The notes under the pieces are model-generated. The model did no database searches, was not told the DNA's origin, and saw only the letters and a list, made by a program, of their open reading frames with translations. From Malaya genurostris (taxonomy: Eukaryota > Arthropoda > Insecta > Diptera > Culicidae), in NCBI RefSeq assembly GCF_030247185.1, contig NC_080572.1, positions 299,385,656 to 299,449,655 of the forward strand: a DNA stretch of 64,000 nt, in the 5' to 3' direction. This document shows positions 1 to 10,253 of the stretch, piece by piece (the first letter of the stretch is position 1; the number at the start of each line of letters is the position of its first letter). The translations under genes were made by a program, and so were the position numbers.

Positions 1-1
1 T

Positions 2-2281
2 CCCGGCAGTAGCCACAGCGTCAGCAAGCAGCGTCTCCATCCGTCAACCTCGTCATCGTCTTCATCGTCGTCGTCGTCGTCATCATCATCGTCATCCTCT
101 TCGCCGTCATCGGGGGGTACACTAGAGAAACCGCATCGTTCGGCCAGCAGAAGGAAGACCGAATCGGCAGTGGAGCACAAGGCGGACAGACTGAGCCGAC
201 GAGAACGTAAGGAAAAGCAACAGCAAGAGGACCAAGGGCAGCAGGACAAGCAACGTCAACGTAGAAAGTCTCAACGGCGTAGAAGACAATCTTCGGAAAA
301 GGAACCCGTTAGTCGCCGATCGGTGGAGGACAAGGGGGAGGGTCACGAGGACAAGGAAAGTTCTTTGACCAGTCCCCAGAGCAAGCGTCGCAAAATGTTG
401 AACGATAATAACAATCTCAACGGAACGCTGTCCTCAGCCTCCCCGATGGATTCGGCTTCGTGCGATATGAACGGTCACAACAACAACAACAACAACAATG
501 GCCAACAGGAACAAACCGAAGCCAACAACGGAACAGTGACAACCAATGGGGAAAATTCTACCCCACGTTCGGTTGTCAAACTGGACAAAACTAATCAGGA
601 GATAGTGCGATTGATTGGACAACATTTGAAGAACATCGGATTGGACAGAAGTGCCGAGGCATTGATGCAAGAATCGGGATGCTGCTTAGAGCATCCTTCG
701 GCTAGTAAATTCCGTCAGCACGTCCTATCCGGCGACTGGACCAAAGCTGATCACGATCTCACAGAGCTACAGTCCATGGTGGATCCGAAAACCGATAAGC
801 CCAGCATAAATGAGATGAAATTCCTACTACTGGAGCAGAAATATCTGGAATTTTTGGAGGAAGGACGCCCGATCGACGCTCTGCACGTGCTTCGTAACGA
901 GTTAACACCGTTACAGCACAATACACCCCGTGTTCATCAGTTGTCTTCGTACATGATGTGCACCAACAATCAAGAACTATACCAACGAGCCAACTGGGAT
1001 GGAAAGGGAACCAAATCCCGTACTCGACTGATGGATCGTCTGCAATCGTACCTGCCGGCTACGGTCATGTTGCCTCCCAGGCGTCTGCGCTCTCTGCTCG
1101 CTCAATCGGTTGAGATGCAAACCGAACGCTGCCAATGTCACGATATGGCCTGGAGAACCAACATCGATAATGTTTCGCTGCTGGTCGATCACAACTGTTC
1201 GTCGGAGGGATTCCCGATGCAGGCATTGCATGTACTGAACGACCATTCGGATGAGGTCTGGTTTTGCAAATTTTCACCGAACGGTCTTCGGCTGGCCACC
1301 GGTTCCAAGGACAACACCGTTATTGTTTGGGAGGTTGATCCGGTTAAATTGATTCTGAAAAACAAACGAACATTTGACGGACACACCTACGGTGTGTCGT
1401 TCATTGCATGGAGCCCAGACTCCAAGCATTTCATTGTATGTGGTCCGGAAGACTGTCCGGATCTGTGGATCTGGGATGTTGAGCATGAAAAGCTAGTGAC
1501 GAAAGTTTCCCACTCTACCGATGATAGTTTGACATGTGCTGCTTTCAACAAAGACGGAACCCGCTTTGTTACCGGTGGAACCCGCGGTCAGTTCTATCTC
1601 GTGGCCCTGGACGGTACTGTTCACGATAGTTGGGAGGGGGTGCGTGTGAATGGACTTGCATTCCGAGCGGACAACAAAACAATTCTGGCTGCCGACACAC
1701 ACTACCGAATACGGGGCTATCGGTTCGATATCGACAATCCTCACAGTGATCATAACATCATTCAGGAACAGTGTCCTATTATGACCTTCTCGGTAAACTC
1801 GGCCGACCGCTTGGCCCTGCTGAACATCTCGTCACAGGGTCTACATCTATGGGACTTGCAGGACAAGTGTCTCGTTCGGCGCTTCCAGGGTGTCACTCAG
1901 GGCAACTACACCATCTATTCCTGTTTCGGTGGCGTCAATGAAAGCTTCGTGGCCAGTGGCAGTGAAGACAATAAGGTGTACATTTGGCATATCCGCCGAG
2001 AGGAACCGCTGGCCACACTGGTCGGCCACACACGAACGGTAAACTGCGTCAGCTGGAATCCCGTATATCCGTCCCTATTGGCTTCCGCTTCCGATGACGG
2101 TACGGTGCGGATCTGGGGACCGAAGCAGCCACAGTTGGCCTGGGCCGCCAGCAGCAACAACGGTGATAGTGCGTCAATCGCGTCCACCAGCTCCACGGCA
2201 TCGTCGGCGTCTTCGTCCTCATCCTCGTCGTCCGCTGGAAACAATGATCTTATATCTAATTCATCCTGGAATATCACATAA
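2..2281 (+). CDS. WDR26: WDR26 homologue (CTLH/GID E3 ligase subunit), 5' partial
   Basis: WDR26 is a scaffold and substrate-receptor subunit of the CTLH/GID ubiquitin ligase (Gid7 in yeast). The frame is open from base 2 with no in-frame ATG, so the coding region starts upstream of the window; the GTG at 170 is not a real start. Order of parts: Ser-rich low-complexity N terminus (about 45-117), Arg/Lys/Gln-rich stretch (180-400), poly-Asn (476-500), LisH (about 585-690, EIVRLIGQHLKNIGLDRSAE), CTLH (about 700-880), then seven WD40 blades (about 1225-2130) with clear GH...W-D signatures such as SKDNTVIVWEVD and SASDDGTVRIWGP. A Ser-rich tail ends at the TAA 2279-2281. No intron is seen in this part. 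The LisH-CTLH-WD40 order separates it from generic WD40 proteins. The Drosophila counterpart is probably CG7611 (from memory). Confidence 0.93.
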   Translation, partial: PGSSHSVSKQRLHPSTSSSSSSSSSSSSSSSSSSPSSGGTLEKPHRSASRRKTESAVEHKADRLSRRERKEKQQQEDQGQQDKQRQRRKSQRRRRQSSEKEPVSRRSVEDKGEGHEDKESSLTSPQSKRRKMLNDNNNLNGTLSSASPMDSASCDMNGHNNNNNNNGQQEQTEANNGTVTTNGENSTPRSVVKLDKTNQEIVRLIGQHLKNIGLDRSAEALMQESGCCLEHPSASKFRQHVLSGDWTKADHDLTELQSMVDPKTDKPSINEMKFLLLEQKYLEFLEEGRPIDALHVLRNELTPLQHNTPRVHQLSSYMMCTNNQELYQRANWDGKGTKSRTRLMDRLQSYLPATVMLPPRRLRSLLAQSVEMQTERCQCHDMAWRTNIDNVSLLVDHNCSSEGFPMQALHVLNDHSDEVWFCKFSPNGLRLATGSKDNTVIVWEVDPVKLILKNKRTFDGHTYGVSFIAWSPDSKHFIVCGPEDCPDLWIWDVEHEKLVTKVSHSTDDSLTCAAFNKDGTRFVTGGTRGQFYLVALDGTVHDSWEGVRVNGLAFRADNKTILAADTHYRIRGYRFDIDNPHSDHNIIQEQCPIMTFSVNSADRLALLNISSQGLHLWDLQDKCLVRRFQGVTQGNYTIYSCFGGVNESFVASGSEDNKVYIWHIRREEPLATLVGHTRTVNCVSWNPVYPSLLASASDDGTVRIWGPKQPQLAWAASSNNGDSASIASTSSTASSASSSSSSSSAGNNDLISNSSWNIT
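46..117 (+). repeat. TCN trinucleotide repeat encoding poly-Ser
   Basis: A run of TCG/TCA/TCC codons encodes a serine homopolymer inside the WDR26 reading frame. The mixed codons suggest an old tract rather than a pure microsatellite, but length variation between individuals is likely. Confidence 0.85.
476..500 (+). repeat. AAC/CAA microsatellite encoding poly-Asn in WDR26
   Basis: Tandem AAC codons give an Asn run (HNNNNNNNG) in the disordered N-terminal region, ahead of LisH. Confidence 0.85.
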
Positions 2282-4113
2282 TATTAGGTTAGTCGAACCG
2301 AAGAAAAAAAAAACTTCTTTATCACGGTTGCCTAATTCATTTGTTTTCTCTTTTATCTTCAACAGATGTTGCAGCACGTAGCACATCCCCTCCCTCTCAC
2401 TTTATCGCGTTAAGCATTATATTCGGTTCAACAATATTAATACTAAATTTAGTGAAGTAATCTAACTATAACATAACAACAGCAACAAAAAAAATATTAT
2501 TGTAATTAAACAATAAAATAAAAACGAGAAAAAGTAAACAGGAGCAGATTTAGCAGCAGCAAACATAAAACATAATAATTAGAAAATCGTAATTATTATA
2601 ATCGAATCAAAACGAACAGCCGCCAACCAACCGCCCGAGAGACACCAGCAGCAACAGTAGTAGTTTCACCGGACGCCGAATCAACTTCCATTGGGGTCAA
2701 CCATCGTCGGATTGTTCGAGTACTCTGGAAACGCGACGAACGACGAACTATTCGCATTCTGAAACTAATGCACCGATTCATTCTATAATCAATCGATTCA
2801 GTGCGTGTAGAAAAAGTTTCGCTTTTCGAATTGCTGTAGTTTTTTCTTCAGTTTCAAAAAAAAAAACAATAGAGCACTGATAAGCGACAGCAGACAGCAG
2901 CTGCCATAGGCAGGTAAACTTTTAGATTACACACACACACTCATAAACGGATCAAATACAATAAAACAAAAAATTCCCAATGAGGGAAACTCTGGAGTGA
3001 GTCAAAAAAAGAGATGGGATTCAGTACAAGTCAGTGAAGAGTCCTTCAAATGAAAAAAAAATCAGCAACAAGGAACAAATAGCAAAAAGATAACAAATAA
3101 TTTACTTTTTTGGTTTTGCTTGGTCTCACACTTGGACACAGAATAAAATTATTTTAAATCGAAGGTTTTAAACAAGGGAACGAACTGCATTCGAAACGCT
3201 ATCTTACTAGAGGCGACACCACGAGTCGGTTTCATTTCATCAATCAAAACTAGTGTTGCACGAAATTTAGCAAAGGAGATATCTCGAGAAAAAACAAACT
3301 GATACTGCAATACAAACGTTCTAACTTTGCCAGTAGCCTTTTACTCCGATTGGTGTTTGCCAACAGTTTTGTAGAATACTGTTCTGTTTTTTTTTTATTT
3401 CTTCTTCTTCTAACTATTACGTACCATTGGTCCCATGAGAATCTATTTATGCACATCGTCGCTTTTGTAGTTTTTAGTATACAAAAAAAAAAGAAGAAAG
3501 CAATTAGAGAGAAAAGAATTCGTTTTTTTTATATATATTTTAGTTATGGATTTATAGATTTGATGTACACACAAGAAATAGATATAATTTATTAGTTTTA
3601 TGTTTCCATTTCCCAATTGAACTGGCTGAGACAAATAGAAAAAATACAAAATAATGTTCGATTTTTCCTTCATTTTTTTTTCTATTCTGATTGATTGTCG
3701 ATTGAGTTTCCCCATATTAGTAGATTTTAACGTGTAGCTTCCGTTTAACATTTGTACTAGCGGATGATTTCAGCAATATATTGGAAGCAAAAAAAAAATC
3801 ACGCTGTAGAAAGCTGACAAAATGGACAAAAGAAACGATAAATAATAGGATTTTGCTTGTGGAATAATGATGTGGATTATGTGTTTTATTGAATAAAATT
3901 TTAAACTGACCGATTTGGGATTTAACTATAGCAAAAACAAACCACGCTAAGATTGCTTCTCTATTCCAATGAAAGAAACTGCCACAGATTTGATCAGTGC
4001 GCGCCTCCTAACTTTTCGCTTTTTTAATAAATGTAATAATTATTAGGCAATTTGCCCCTGGTAATCTACTAACAAGGTTAAAACTGTTGTAAAATTTGTA
4101 TGAATCTTGTGCG
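2282..4113 (+). other. WDR26 3' UTR and downstream AT-rich sequence
   Basis: No further coding is supported. Candidate poly(A) signals AATAAA lie at 2512-2517, 3142-3147 and 3892-3897, so transcript ends could be short or long. The composition changes sharply from the GC-balanced coding region to AT-rich DNA with A/T homopolymers. Short frames here (for example 3350-3751 on either strand) have no recognisable domain and are not called. Confidence 0.6.
2512..2517 (+). terminator. Candidate poly(A) signal of WDR26
   Basis: AATAAA about 230 bases after the stop codon, followed by A/T-rich sequence. It is the most proximal consensus signal; later ones at 3142 and 3892 are alternatives. Confidence 0.5.
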
Positions 4114-4228
4114 TACATTCTGGGAATGAATCATGGAAGCCCATATTCCTCGTTTTTGCATTTTCTAAGTTTATTTGATGTCAATAGCGGCTACGGCAAA
4201 AAACATCATAATTGGCGGCCATGATTTT
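4114..4228 (+). repeat. Dispersed repeat R3, copy 1
   Basis: About 115 bases starting TACATTCTGGGAATGAATC and ending GGCGGCCATGA plus a T run. It is nearly identical to 9048-9168 in the same orientation. Confidence 0.75.
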
Positions 4229-4684
4229 TTTTTTAATGTGGAACACATTTTTGTTTTCTATATAGGGGTGCAAACTAGAAACTCAAGCAAAAATACACGT
4301 AGAAATGTGGTCAGGGTTTGAAAAATTACAGCTCAGTCAATTTGGTATCAATTATTAATATTATGTCACCATTTGATTGGAAATATTTCTACGTATTGAT
4401 TTGAATGTTCATACCCATGTATTTTTAATTGTATATCATTGAAATGTTCAATAATAGCTAGCAGTGTCCTATTTTGACGCTTTTGAAGGAGTGAGCGATA
4501 TATCAAAGGGAAAGCATCGCTCTGATTGGTCAATTGATGCAAAAGCGAAGCTGTTGGAAGCACGCGAATCTATAAATAGAAGCGAAGTTATAGCTAACGT
4601 TTCAGTGCTACGCGTAGCTTGCTAGAGGTAGATTGTTGCTAGACAGCAAGACAAAAAGTGCCATAAAACGATTTGAAGCTTTAA
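4229..4684 (+). repeat. Dispersed repeat R1, copy 1, left part (carries a core promoter)
   Basis: This stretch closely matches 36299-36793. It contains an ATTGG (CCAAT-type) box near 4533, a TATAAATA box at 4571-4578 and an initiator-like TCAGT at 4602-4606. The matching right part resumes at 5747, because a TTAA-flanked element occupies 4685-5742. Copy 2 has about 50 extra bases near 36540-36590. Confidence 0.75.
4528..4606 (+). promoter_or_regulatory. Repeat-borne core promoter: CCAAT box, TATA box, initiator
   Basis: GATTGGTCAAT is followed by TATAAATA at 4571 and TTCAGT, whose A lies at 4604, 33 bases after the first T of the TATA box. The same three elements with the same 33-base spacing occur at 36637-36717. 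Conservation in two diverged copies suggests a real pol II promoter, either from the element itself or captured from a host gene (histone promoters look similar). No downstream coding sequence was recognised. Confidence 0.5.
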
Positions 4685-5742
4685 GGTCTGAGGACACAGG
4701 GCCACGTGTTGAGTTTTTTTCCCTTTGCGCATCGTATTTCTCATGTACTCTCTCGCATATGAGCAAACTGTACCGGGTTACCAGCATACATTTTATTATT
4801 TTTATGAGAAGTTTTATCCACCCATCTGACACCGGTATGTGAGCACCAGCCATTTGAAAGTATACCGATTACGTTGAGCCCCTCGCGTTTCGAGCCCCAA
4901 ACACTGCGATGTTTTGATACTCATCGCGACTCTCAAATTGTGAAAATACTCTCCACTTGATGTCCCAAAACACTGTCTGCTGTATTTTAGGTAAACCGAC
5001 GAGTTATTGTGAGAGAGTCGACCCAAAATTCACTAATTTTCGTGCACTAAACAAGGTAAACGCGTAAAACAAATGTATTACTGTTTGTTTGTTTACGTTG
5101 CAATCAGCTGATTTTGAAGTTCCGATTTTGATCTCATCAAGATGGCGTCGTGACAGGAGGCCGGTTTTATCACATTAATCTATCGTATGGGTTGGACATT
5201 ACATGGATTCCAATGAACAATGAAAAAATATTCAACTTTCACAAAGATTGAATCTGTGTGTTTGGCAGCCTTGTCGAGCACATTTTATTTCTCTCTCCTT
5301 TTTCAGAATGCTATCAAGAAACCAAAGCGAAAAAAATGGCGGATGAATTGAAACTGACTTTGTTTCACAGAAAAATACAAGACTTTATTTTTATCGCGAT
5401 AACATATATGTTTTTATGTACTAATCGCATCTAAACTAAATTATCTAGACTTTGTCACGGTAGATTTATGATACAAGCCTTCAAAGTCGAGATATTCGAT
5501 GAACAAGTAGAGGTATGCATTTCCGAGCGTTCCAATTTTCAGCAGTTCTTCAGTCAGAAAAAAATACAACTCGACCGCTAAACTCAATGAATCATTCTGA
5601 AAATTTCACAGAACATTCTCAACTATATTTCGAAGACATTGTCAGGTGGGTTTTTCTATATTCTGCACCGTTTCCAAGAAAATTTAATTTGAAACGGGAA
5701 AACAGCAAAAAACCTACCACTTTACGGTACTGTCCTCAGCCC
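4685..5742. mobile_element. piggyBac-like non-autonomous element flanked by TTAA
   Basis: TTAA occurs at 4681-4684 and 5743-5746. Inside are imperfect terminal inverted repeats: GGTCTGAGGACA at the left and TGTCCTCAGCCC at the right. The homologous repeat at about 36790 reads straight through one TTAA with no insertion, so the empty site confirms both ends. TTAA duplication is the piggyBac hallmark. Length is 1058 bases, with no transposase recognised. Confidence 0.78.
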
Positions 5743-5746
5743 TTAA

Positions 5747-6104
5747 CTGGTATGCTCTGATCTTGTGTCATGCAAGATCGGATGAAATTCTATGTTCTGT
5801 CGTTTTGCCTGAGAAAATGACAACTACCCCAGGGTAAATTTGGAGTGCATAAGATTAATTTCCAATTTATATAAGATGAGCTCGATTGATAATAAGAAAC
5901 TCGCTTCAACCAAAATCGCAGAAGGATAGTAATGGTAGAGAAACGCTATAAAATAAACTGATTGCATACAAAACTTCAACACAAGTTTGGCGAAGAGAAG
6001 CTTAAATATCGATATCCGTATCGCAAGCATGTACAAACATATAATTGCATACATTTGGGATATTGACGTAATTTCGTCGACTACAAAACAAACACAAATC
6101 ACGA
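5747..6104 (+). repeat. Dispersed repeat R1, copy 1, right part
   Basis: It resumes the match to the 36.3-37.0 kb copy (GGTATGCTCTGATCTTGTGT; CATACAAAACTT; ATCGATATCCGTATCGC) up to about CACGAC. A stretch of about 170 bases (5770-5960) is missing from copy 2. Confidence 0.65.
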
Positions 6105-6110
6105 CTATTA

Positions 6111-6266
6111 GAGCAAATTCAGCAGCTGCAAGATTCATATGGGTGGTCTATAATGTAAATAAAACTGAAACAAACGAATCCCCAGCAATCCGTCTTAGTT
6201 TCATTAATTCGACCAGTTCTACTGTCAAATTTAAAACTGGTATACACTGCCGTTCTATTTTTTCTA
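6111..6266 (+). repeat. Dispersed repeat R2, copy a, left part
   Basis: It starts at AGCAAATTCAGCAGCTG and matches 59096-59250 (same strand) and the minus strand of about 31075-31187. It is interrupted by the TA-flanked element 6267-7588 and resumes at 7591. Confidence 0.7.
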
Positions 6267-7588
6267 CACTGAAAACAGAAATCCCGTAAATATCATTAAA
6301 AAAATCACATGAGTCAGACGTGGTAACAAATCTATTCAAGTTATGTGTATCCAATAAACGTTGAATGCAATACTCATAATACTCATCTTACCATGACGAT
6401 AATATTTATATAACCAATACACATAAATACTGTTATATGTGAATGGCTTTCATCTCTCTGGTCACATAAAAGTTACGTGATTTTCACATATGAAAAAGCA
6501 GTGATGTTCATTAATGTTTATGGCGATGTTTATGTTTTATGGCGAGTTTGATCAACCAATTGCTTACCGATTTTGATTTATCGGAAAAATCTCTTGTTGT
6601 ATTGGAATGTAAGTTCGTTAAACGGTGAAATAAAAGAGATAACTATATGCTTTAATACTTTCAGAGTGTGGAATTCAGATTTATGAATTTATGAATTAGT
6701 GTTCACAGTCGACGATTTTGAATCCTGCTCATATAAGAGTAACGGTAACTGGGATTACGAGGCGATTTATAAATATGTGGATGCTTGAAGGAAACGTAAT
6801 GTAAGGTTTGTGTTGTTTAAAACAATGTTTTCATTAACGAGGGTTTTTTTTCAATTAGAAATTTATCATTCGTCAGGCTCTAGTCTCTGGCAAGTGAAGA
6901 AGGGTCATCTTGTAGCGGTGCGTCCAAAACCGTCCAAGGTAATAAAGAACCATATACTGAGGTTTAAGGTTTGGTTATACTTTGGGAATGCACCGAAGAG
7001 GGAAAGATTATTATTGTTTTGGAATGTAGGAAATTTTGATAAACATTATATGGCCTTCACTGCACACGAAACGGCAGCCAAAATTTAAATTATGCCAATA
7101 AATGCTTTAAATTGCACTGCGATAATGTTGCATAGAATGAGTAATAATTTATATTTTCGCTTGAAACCTATTTAAAATAACCATTAAATTATAACTAGTC
7201 TATAAAAACTAAACGCCTCTAATAAATAAAAAATGAAAATTTAAGCTCTTGTATCATTGCAACAAATTCAATTAGAAATTTTTTAAATACAAACTCCATT
7301 GTGAATTATTAAAATATTTCATGAAGTTTATTGCCAGCATTAAGCGTACATTTAAAATCTATGACAAATCCCAATAACTCTCATTGCCATTACACATAAA
7401 CAATATTGAGAGAAACGATCTATCTTATTGGTATTGCACATAACATGTATATGATATTTGCAATGGATCTAATCAGATTTATCTATCATAAATCTATGGG
7501 ATTCGCACAAAATAGTTATATGAAAAGGTATATGGAAAAATATTATATGTTTTTTCAGATAATTTAGATGTGATTTCTAAGTTCAGTG
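6267..7588. mobile_element. TA-flanked non-autonomous TIR element (1322 bp)
   Basis: The left end TA-CACTGAAAACAGAAATC and right end GATTTCTAAGTTCAGTG-TA form imperfect inverted repeats with a TA duplication. It splits repeat R2; the R2 copy at 59.2 kb is continuous across the corresponding point. TA duplication suggests Tc1/mariner-type mobilisation. A 92-codon frame at 6810-7088 resembles nothing I know. Confidence 0.68.
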
Positions 7589-7590
7589 TA

Positions 7591-7686
7591 TATTTGAAAC
7601 ACAGATAAAACGCTGCTGGGGCTGCCAGATTATTTTGTTATAATATCTAGATTTAAATTTTAAAACTGACATAAATTATGCATCTA
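7591..7686 (+). repeat. Dispersed repeat R2, copy a, right part
   Basis: TATATTTGAAACAC through ATTATGCATCTA matches 59250-59345 and the minus strand of about 30977-31070. Confidence 0.68.
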
Positions 7687-9047
7687 CACTCAGAAAAATA
7701 GTATGGTAACTGTTACTATATAGAGGGCCAACTTGACCATGAGCGTATAGTGGTTTTCAGCCGACTATGAAATCAGATGATTTCAACAATAGTCAAGTTC
7801 ATGTTTACTATGAATGGTATCGGCTCTAGAATAGTAATATTGAACAGTGTATTGTATGAATAACTAATACGATTGAGATAGTTAGCCTAACCATGACCGA
7901 ATATTTTTTTTACATTGTAGTTTTTGCTATAACCAGAGTCATGGTATTTTTGACATTTCACTTCTAGTTATTTTGAAACTAAAAGCAGTGGTTGATTCAA
8001 CAATGCTGAAGATCAGCAAAACATGAGCTAATGTTGAAAAGTTTTATGAATTTAAATTCTAAAATAAGAACAACAAAATAATTTCTATTTTATTTTCGCA
8101 TCAAATCAAATGATAATATACCTGGTGAAATATTGCTTAGCATTGCTGAAGCAGGAATTGGCAGCAGGAAAGAAATTATTAGCCAAGTCCAGATGCAAAC
8201 CTCGATACCCACCTGCGATTTTCCGTCGGATTCGAGCGAATTGAATCCGGGAATCAAATGATAATCTTCCTTTTCATCAATCGCTTGCTGTTGTTTCTAC
8301 AGCGACCGATAATGAATAATAAACCGTATACGAGATGTTGATTTCACTGGAAAACATAACCGTTGCCGGCAAAATTGTTGAAAAATTGAATTTCAACGAC
8401 GGAAACTAGTAAGGCTACAAACTTTACTTACCTGCAAGACCTACCAAAGTACACAGTCACAATATAGAATATTTTTTCAAATCCATCACTGATGTGTTAC
8501 CCATGTACGTCATTTTCTGCTAAATTGTAACTTTATGTGACAACAACAGTACACCCGTTCATTGACAATTGGTATAGTCAGCACAATTGAAATACATAGT
8601 AGGTTGAAAAACTCTATACGATAATGTGCTTACTACATAAATTCTGTTGATATGGACTAAATGAATAGTGTTTACAAACTTCATAATCGTCTTTTAAACC
8701 ATGTATCTATTTATGGTAACATTACTATATTGTGAACATATTTACATGGTTGCAATAACTATTTCGATTCTCATATATATCAAGGCGCGAGAGCAATTTC
8801 ACCTTACTAGAAATTGTGATTTTAACTATTTGTTCTTATATTTGAGATGACTACCATTGTCAGGATGACCATGCCAGAAAAGTCACAAATACAAATAGTT
8901 TAGTCAAGTCGTAGTCTTTGTTGTCTAGTAATTTATACAATACAAATGGTGAATAGTCATATATCATGATTATTGACACTTTTTAAGCGTATAGTTGAAA
9001 TGACAATGAAAAACAGGTTACGGTTACTATGGTTTTTTTTCTAGGTG
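7687..9047. mobile_element. TA-flanked non-autonomous TIR element (1361 bp)
   Basis: The left end CACTCAGAAAAATAGTATGG and the reverse complement of the right end (CACCTAGAAAAAAAACC) are imperfect inverted repeats, both bordered by TA (7685-7686, 9048-9049). No coding potential was seen. It sits exactly between R2 and R3. Confidence 0.6.
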
Positions 9048-9168
9048 TACATTCTGGGAATGAATCATGGAAGCTCATAATATTCCTCGTATTTGCATTT
9101 TCTAAGTTTATTTGTTGTCAATAGCGGCTACGACAAAGAACATCATAATTGGCGGCCATGAATTTTTT
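9048..9168 (+). repeat. Dispersed repeat R3, copy 2
   Basis: Direct repeat of 4114-4228 with a few substitutions and a two-base insertion (CTCATAATATTCC versus CCCATATTCC). Confidence 0.75.
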
Positions 9169-9502
9169 TTTCTTCTTTCATGCAAACTAAGAACTAGTGC
9201 TTGAAAAATCAATTACAAATTCCACCAAATTATAATCATTAAGCATTCGAATTGTTGTTTGGGACGGGCGGCTCCGCTGAGTATTTTTTTTTACTTTTAT
9301 TTTTCATTTATTCATTTATGCTGTCCAAAGAACATAGTGCTGCTACCGTGTATGTGATTGCACACCGTGTTATGTTACGATTCGTGTTGGCCCGCACCGC
9401 TGGCCTTGACCCAATTTGCCCAGCGCGTAATTCGTTCGTTTACCTATTTCATAGATGCTTGCTATTCTCGGGGTGTAATTTTTCCTCCCTTCCGAGACAA
9501 AG
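9169..9502. other. Unannotated spacer
   Basis: Mixed-composition sequence up to the left end of the nested transposon block. No gene or motif is supported. Confidence 0.5.
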
Positions 9503-9514
9503 CACAGACTAACA

Positions 9515-9527
9515 GACATGACAGTAT
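9515..9527 (+). repeat. Target-site duplication of LINE-1, left copy
   Basis: The 13-base GACATGACAGTAT recurs perfectly at 15515-15527, immediately after the poly(A) tail of LINE-1. Confidence 0.92.
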
Positions 9528-9775
9528 CATTCAGTAATAGCCGTTCAACCGAGAAGGTTGTGTATAGAAGCGTACAGTTTAATAACGCTGGTTGGTTTAC
9601 ACGCGTTAAATACGACAACGGTTGAACTACAGGTAGAAACCTGTTGGCAGCAGCCGTTAAAACGTATAGTCGTGCTGCATAAGAGAGCCCTAGTGCTGGG
9701 CCAAGCTGGTGAAGGAAACAACAAAGGGCGTTTCCCAAACTCTACCCAGGCCGCAATATACAGCCACAAGTGCTG

Positions 9776-9885
9776 AGCAGGAGAGTGCAAAGGCACATCG
9801 AAGAGGAAGAGTGCAAAGGCACATAGAAGCAGGAGAGTGCAAAGGCACACCGGTGCGAAGGCACTTCGGTGCAGAAGCATATCGG
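9776..9885 (+). repeat. Short tandem repeats in the LINE-1 5' UTR
   Basis: Imperfect units of about 24-27 bases built on GAGAGTGCAAAGGCACAT(C/A)GAAG follow one another about three times, then degrade into GTGCGAAGGCAC-type half units. 5' tandem units are common LINE promoter modules. Confidence 0.75.
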
Positions 9886-10253
9886 TGCGGAGCACTAGGA
9901 AGAAGGAGACAAGACAACTCGGTCTTTCCACTGCCATACAACACGCAGGTATACACCGGTGACCTGCGCTGGTTACAGCTGGCGAAGACGAAAGCAAATC
10001 GGAATTCGAGTGGTGCTGGATGTCAGGTAGCAGTAGCATCACATCATATTCTATCGCTACAGTGAGCTTCAGCATTGTATCAACGCCCAGATACATCCAA
10101 CAAGAACATCTAGAGCAACGAGGATCTAGACGGCAGTGCAACGGAGATAGACAACAATTTCAAGGTAGAAGTTTTTTCTTTTCCTTTTGATTGAGTACTG
10201 TGTAGCGTTGGTTTCAAATTTTATTTTAAAGTTTAGTTAAAAATTTTAATGTA

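Noticed and set aside
170..172. GTG as a start of the WDR26 protein
   Set aside because: The same frame is open to the window edge and encodes plausible low-complexity sequence; the true ATG is upstream of the window.
3350..3751. Short frames in the WDR26 3' region
   Set aside because: AT-rich, dominated by Phe/Ile/Tyr/Lys codons as expected by chance.
4571..4700. Histone gene downstream of the TATA/CCAAT promoter
   Set aside because: No histone-like protein is encoded after either promoter copy, and no histone 3' stem-loop was found.
6810..7088. 92-codon frame on the plus strand
   Set aside because: It lies inside a TA-flanked element with no known domain and no neighbouring splice or promoter signals.
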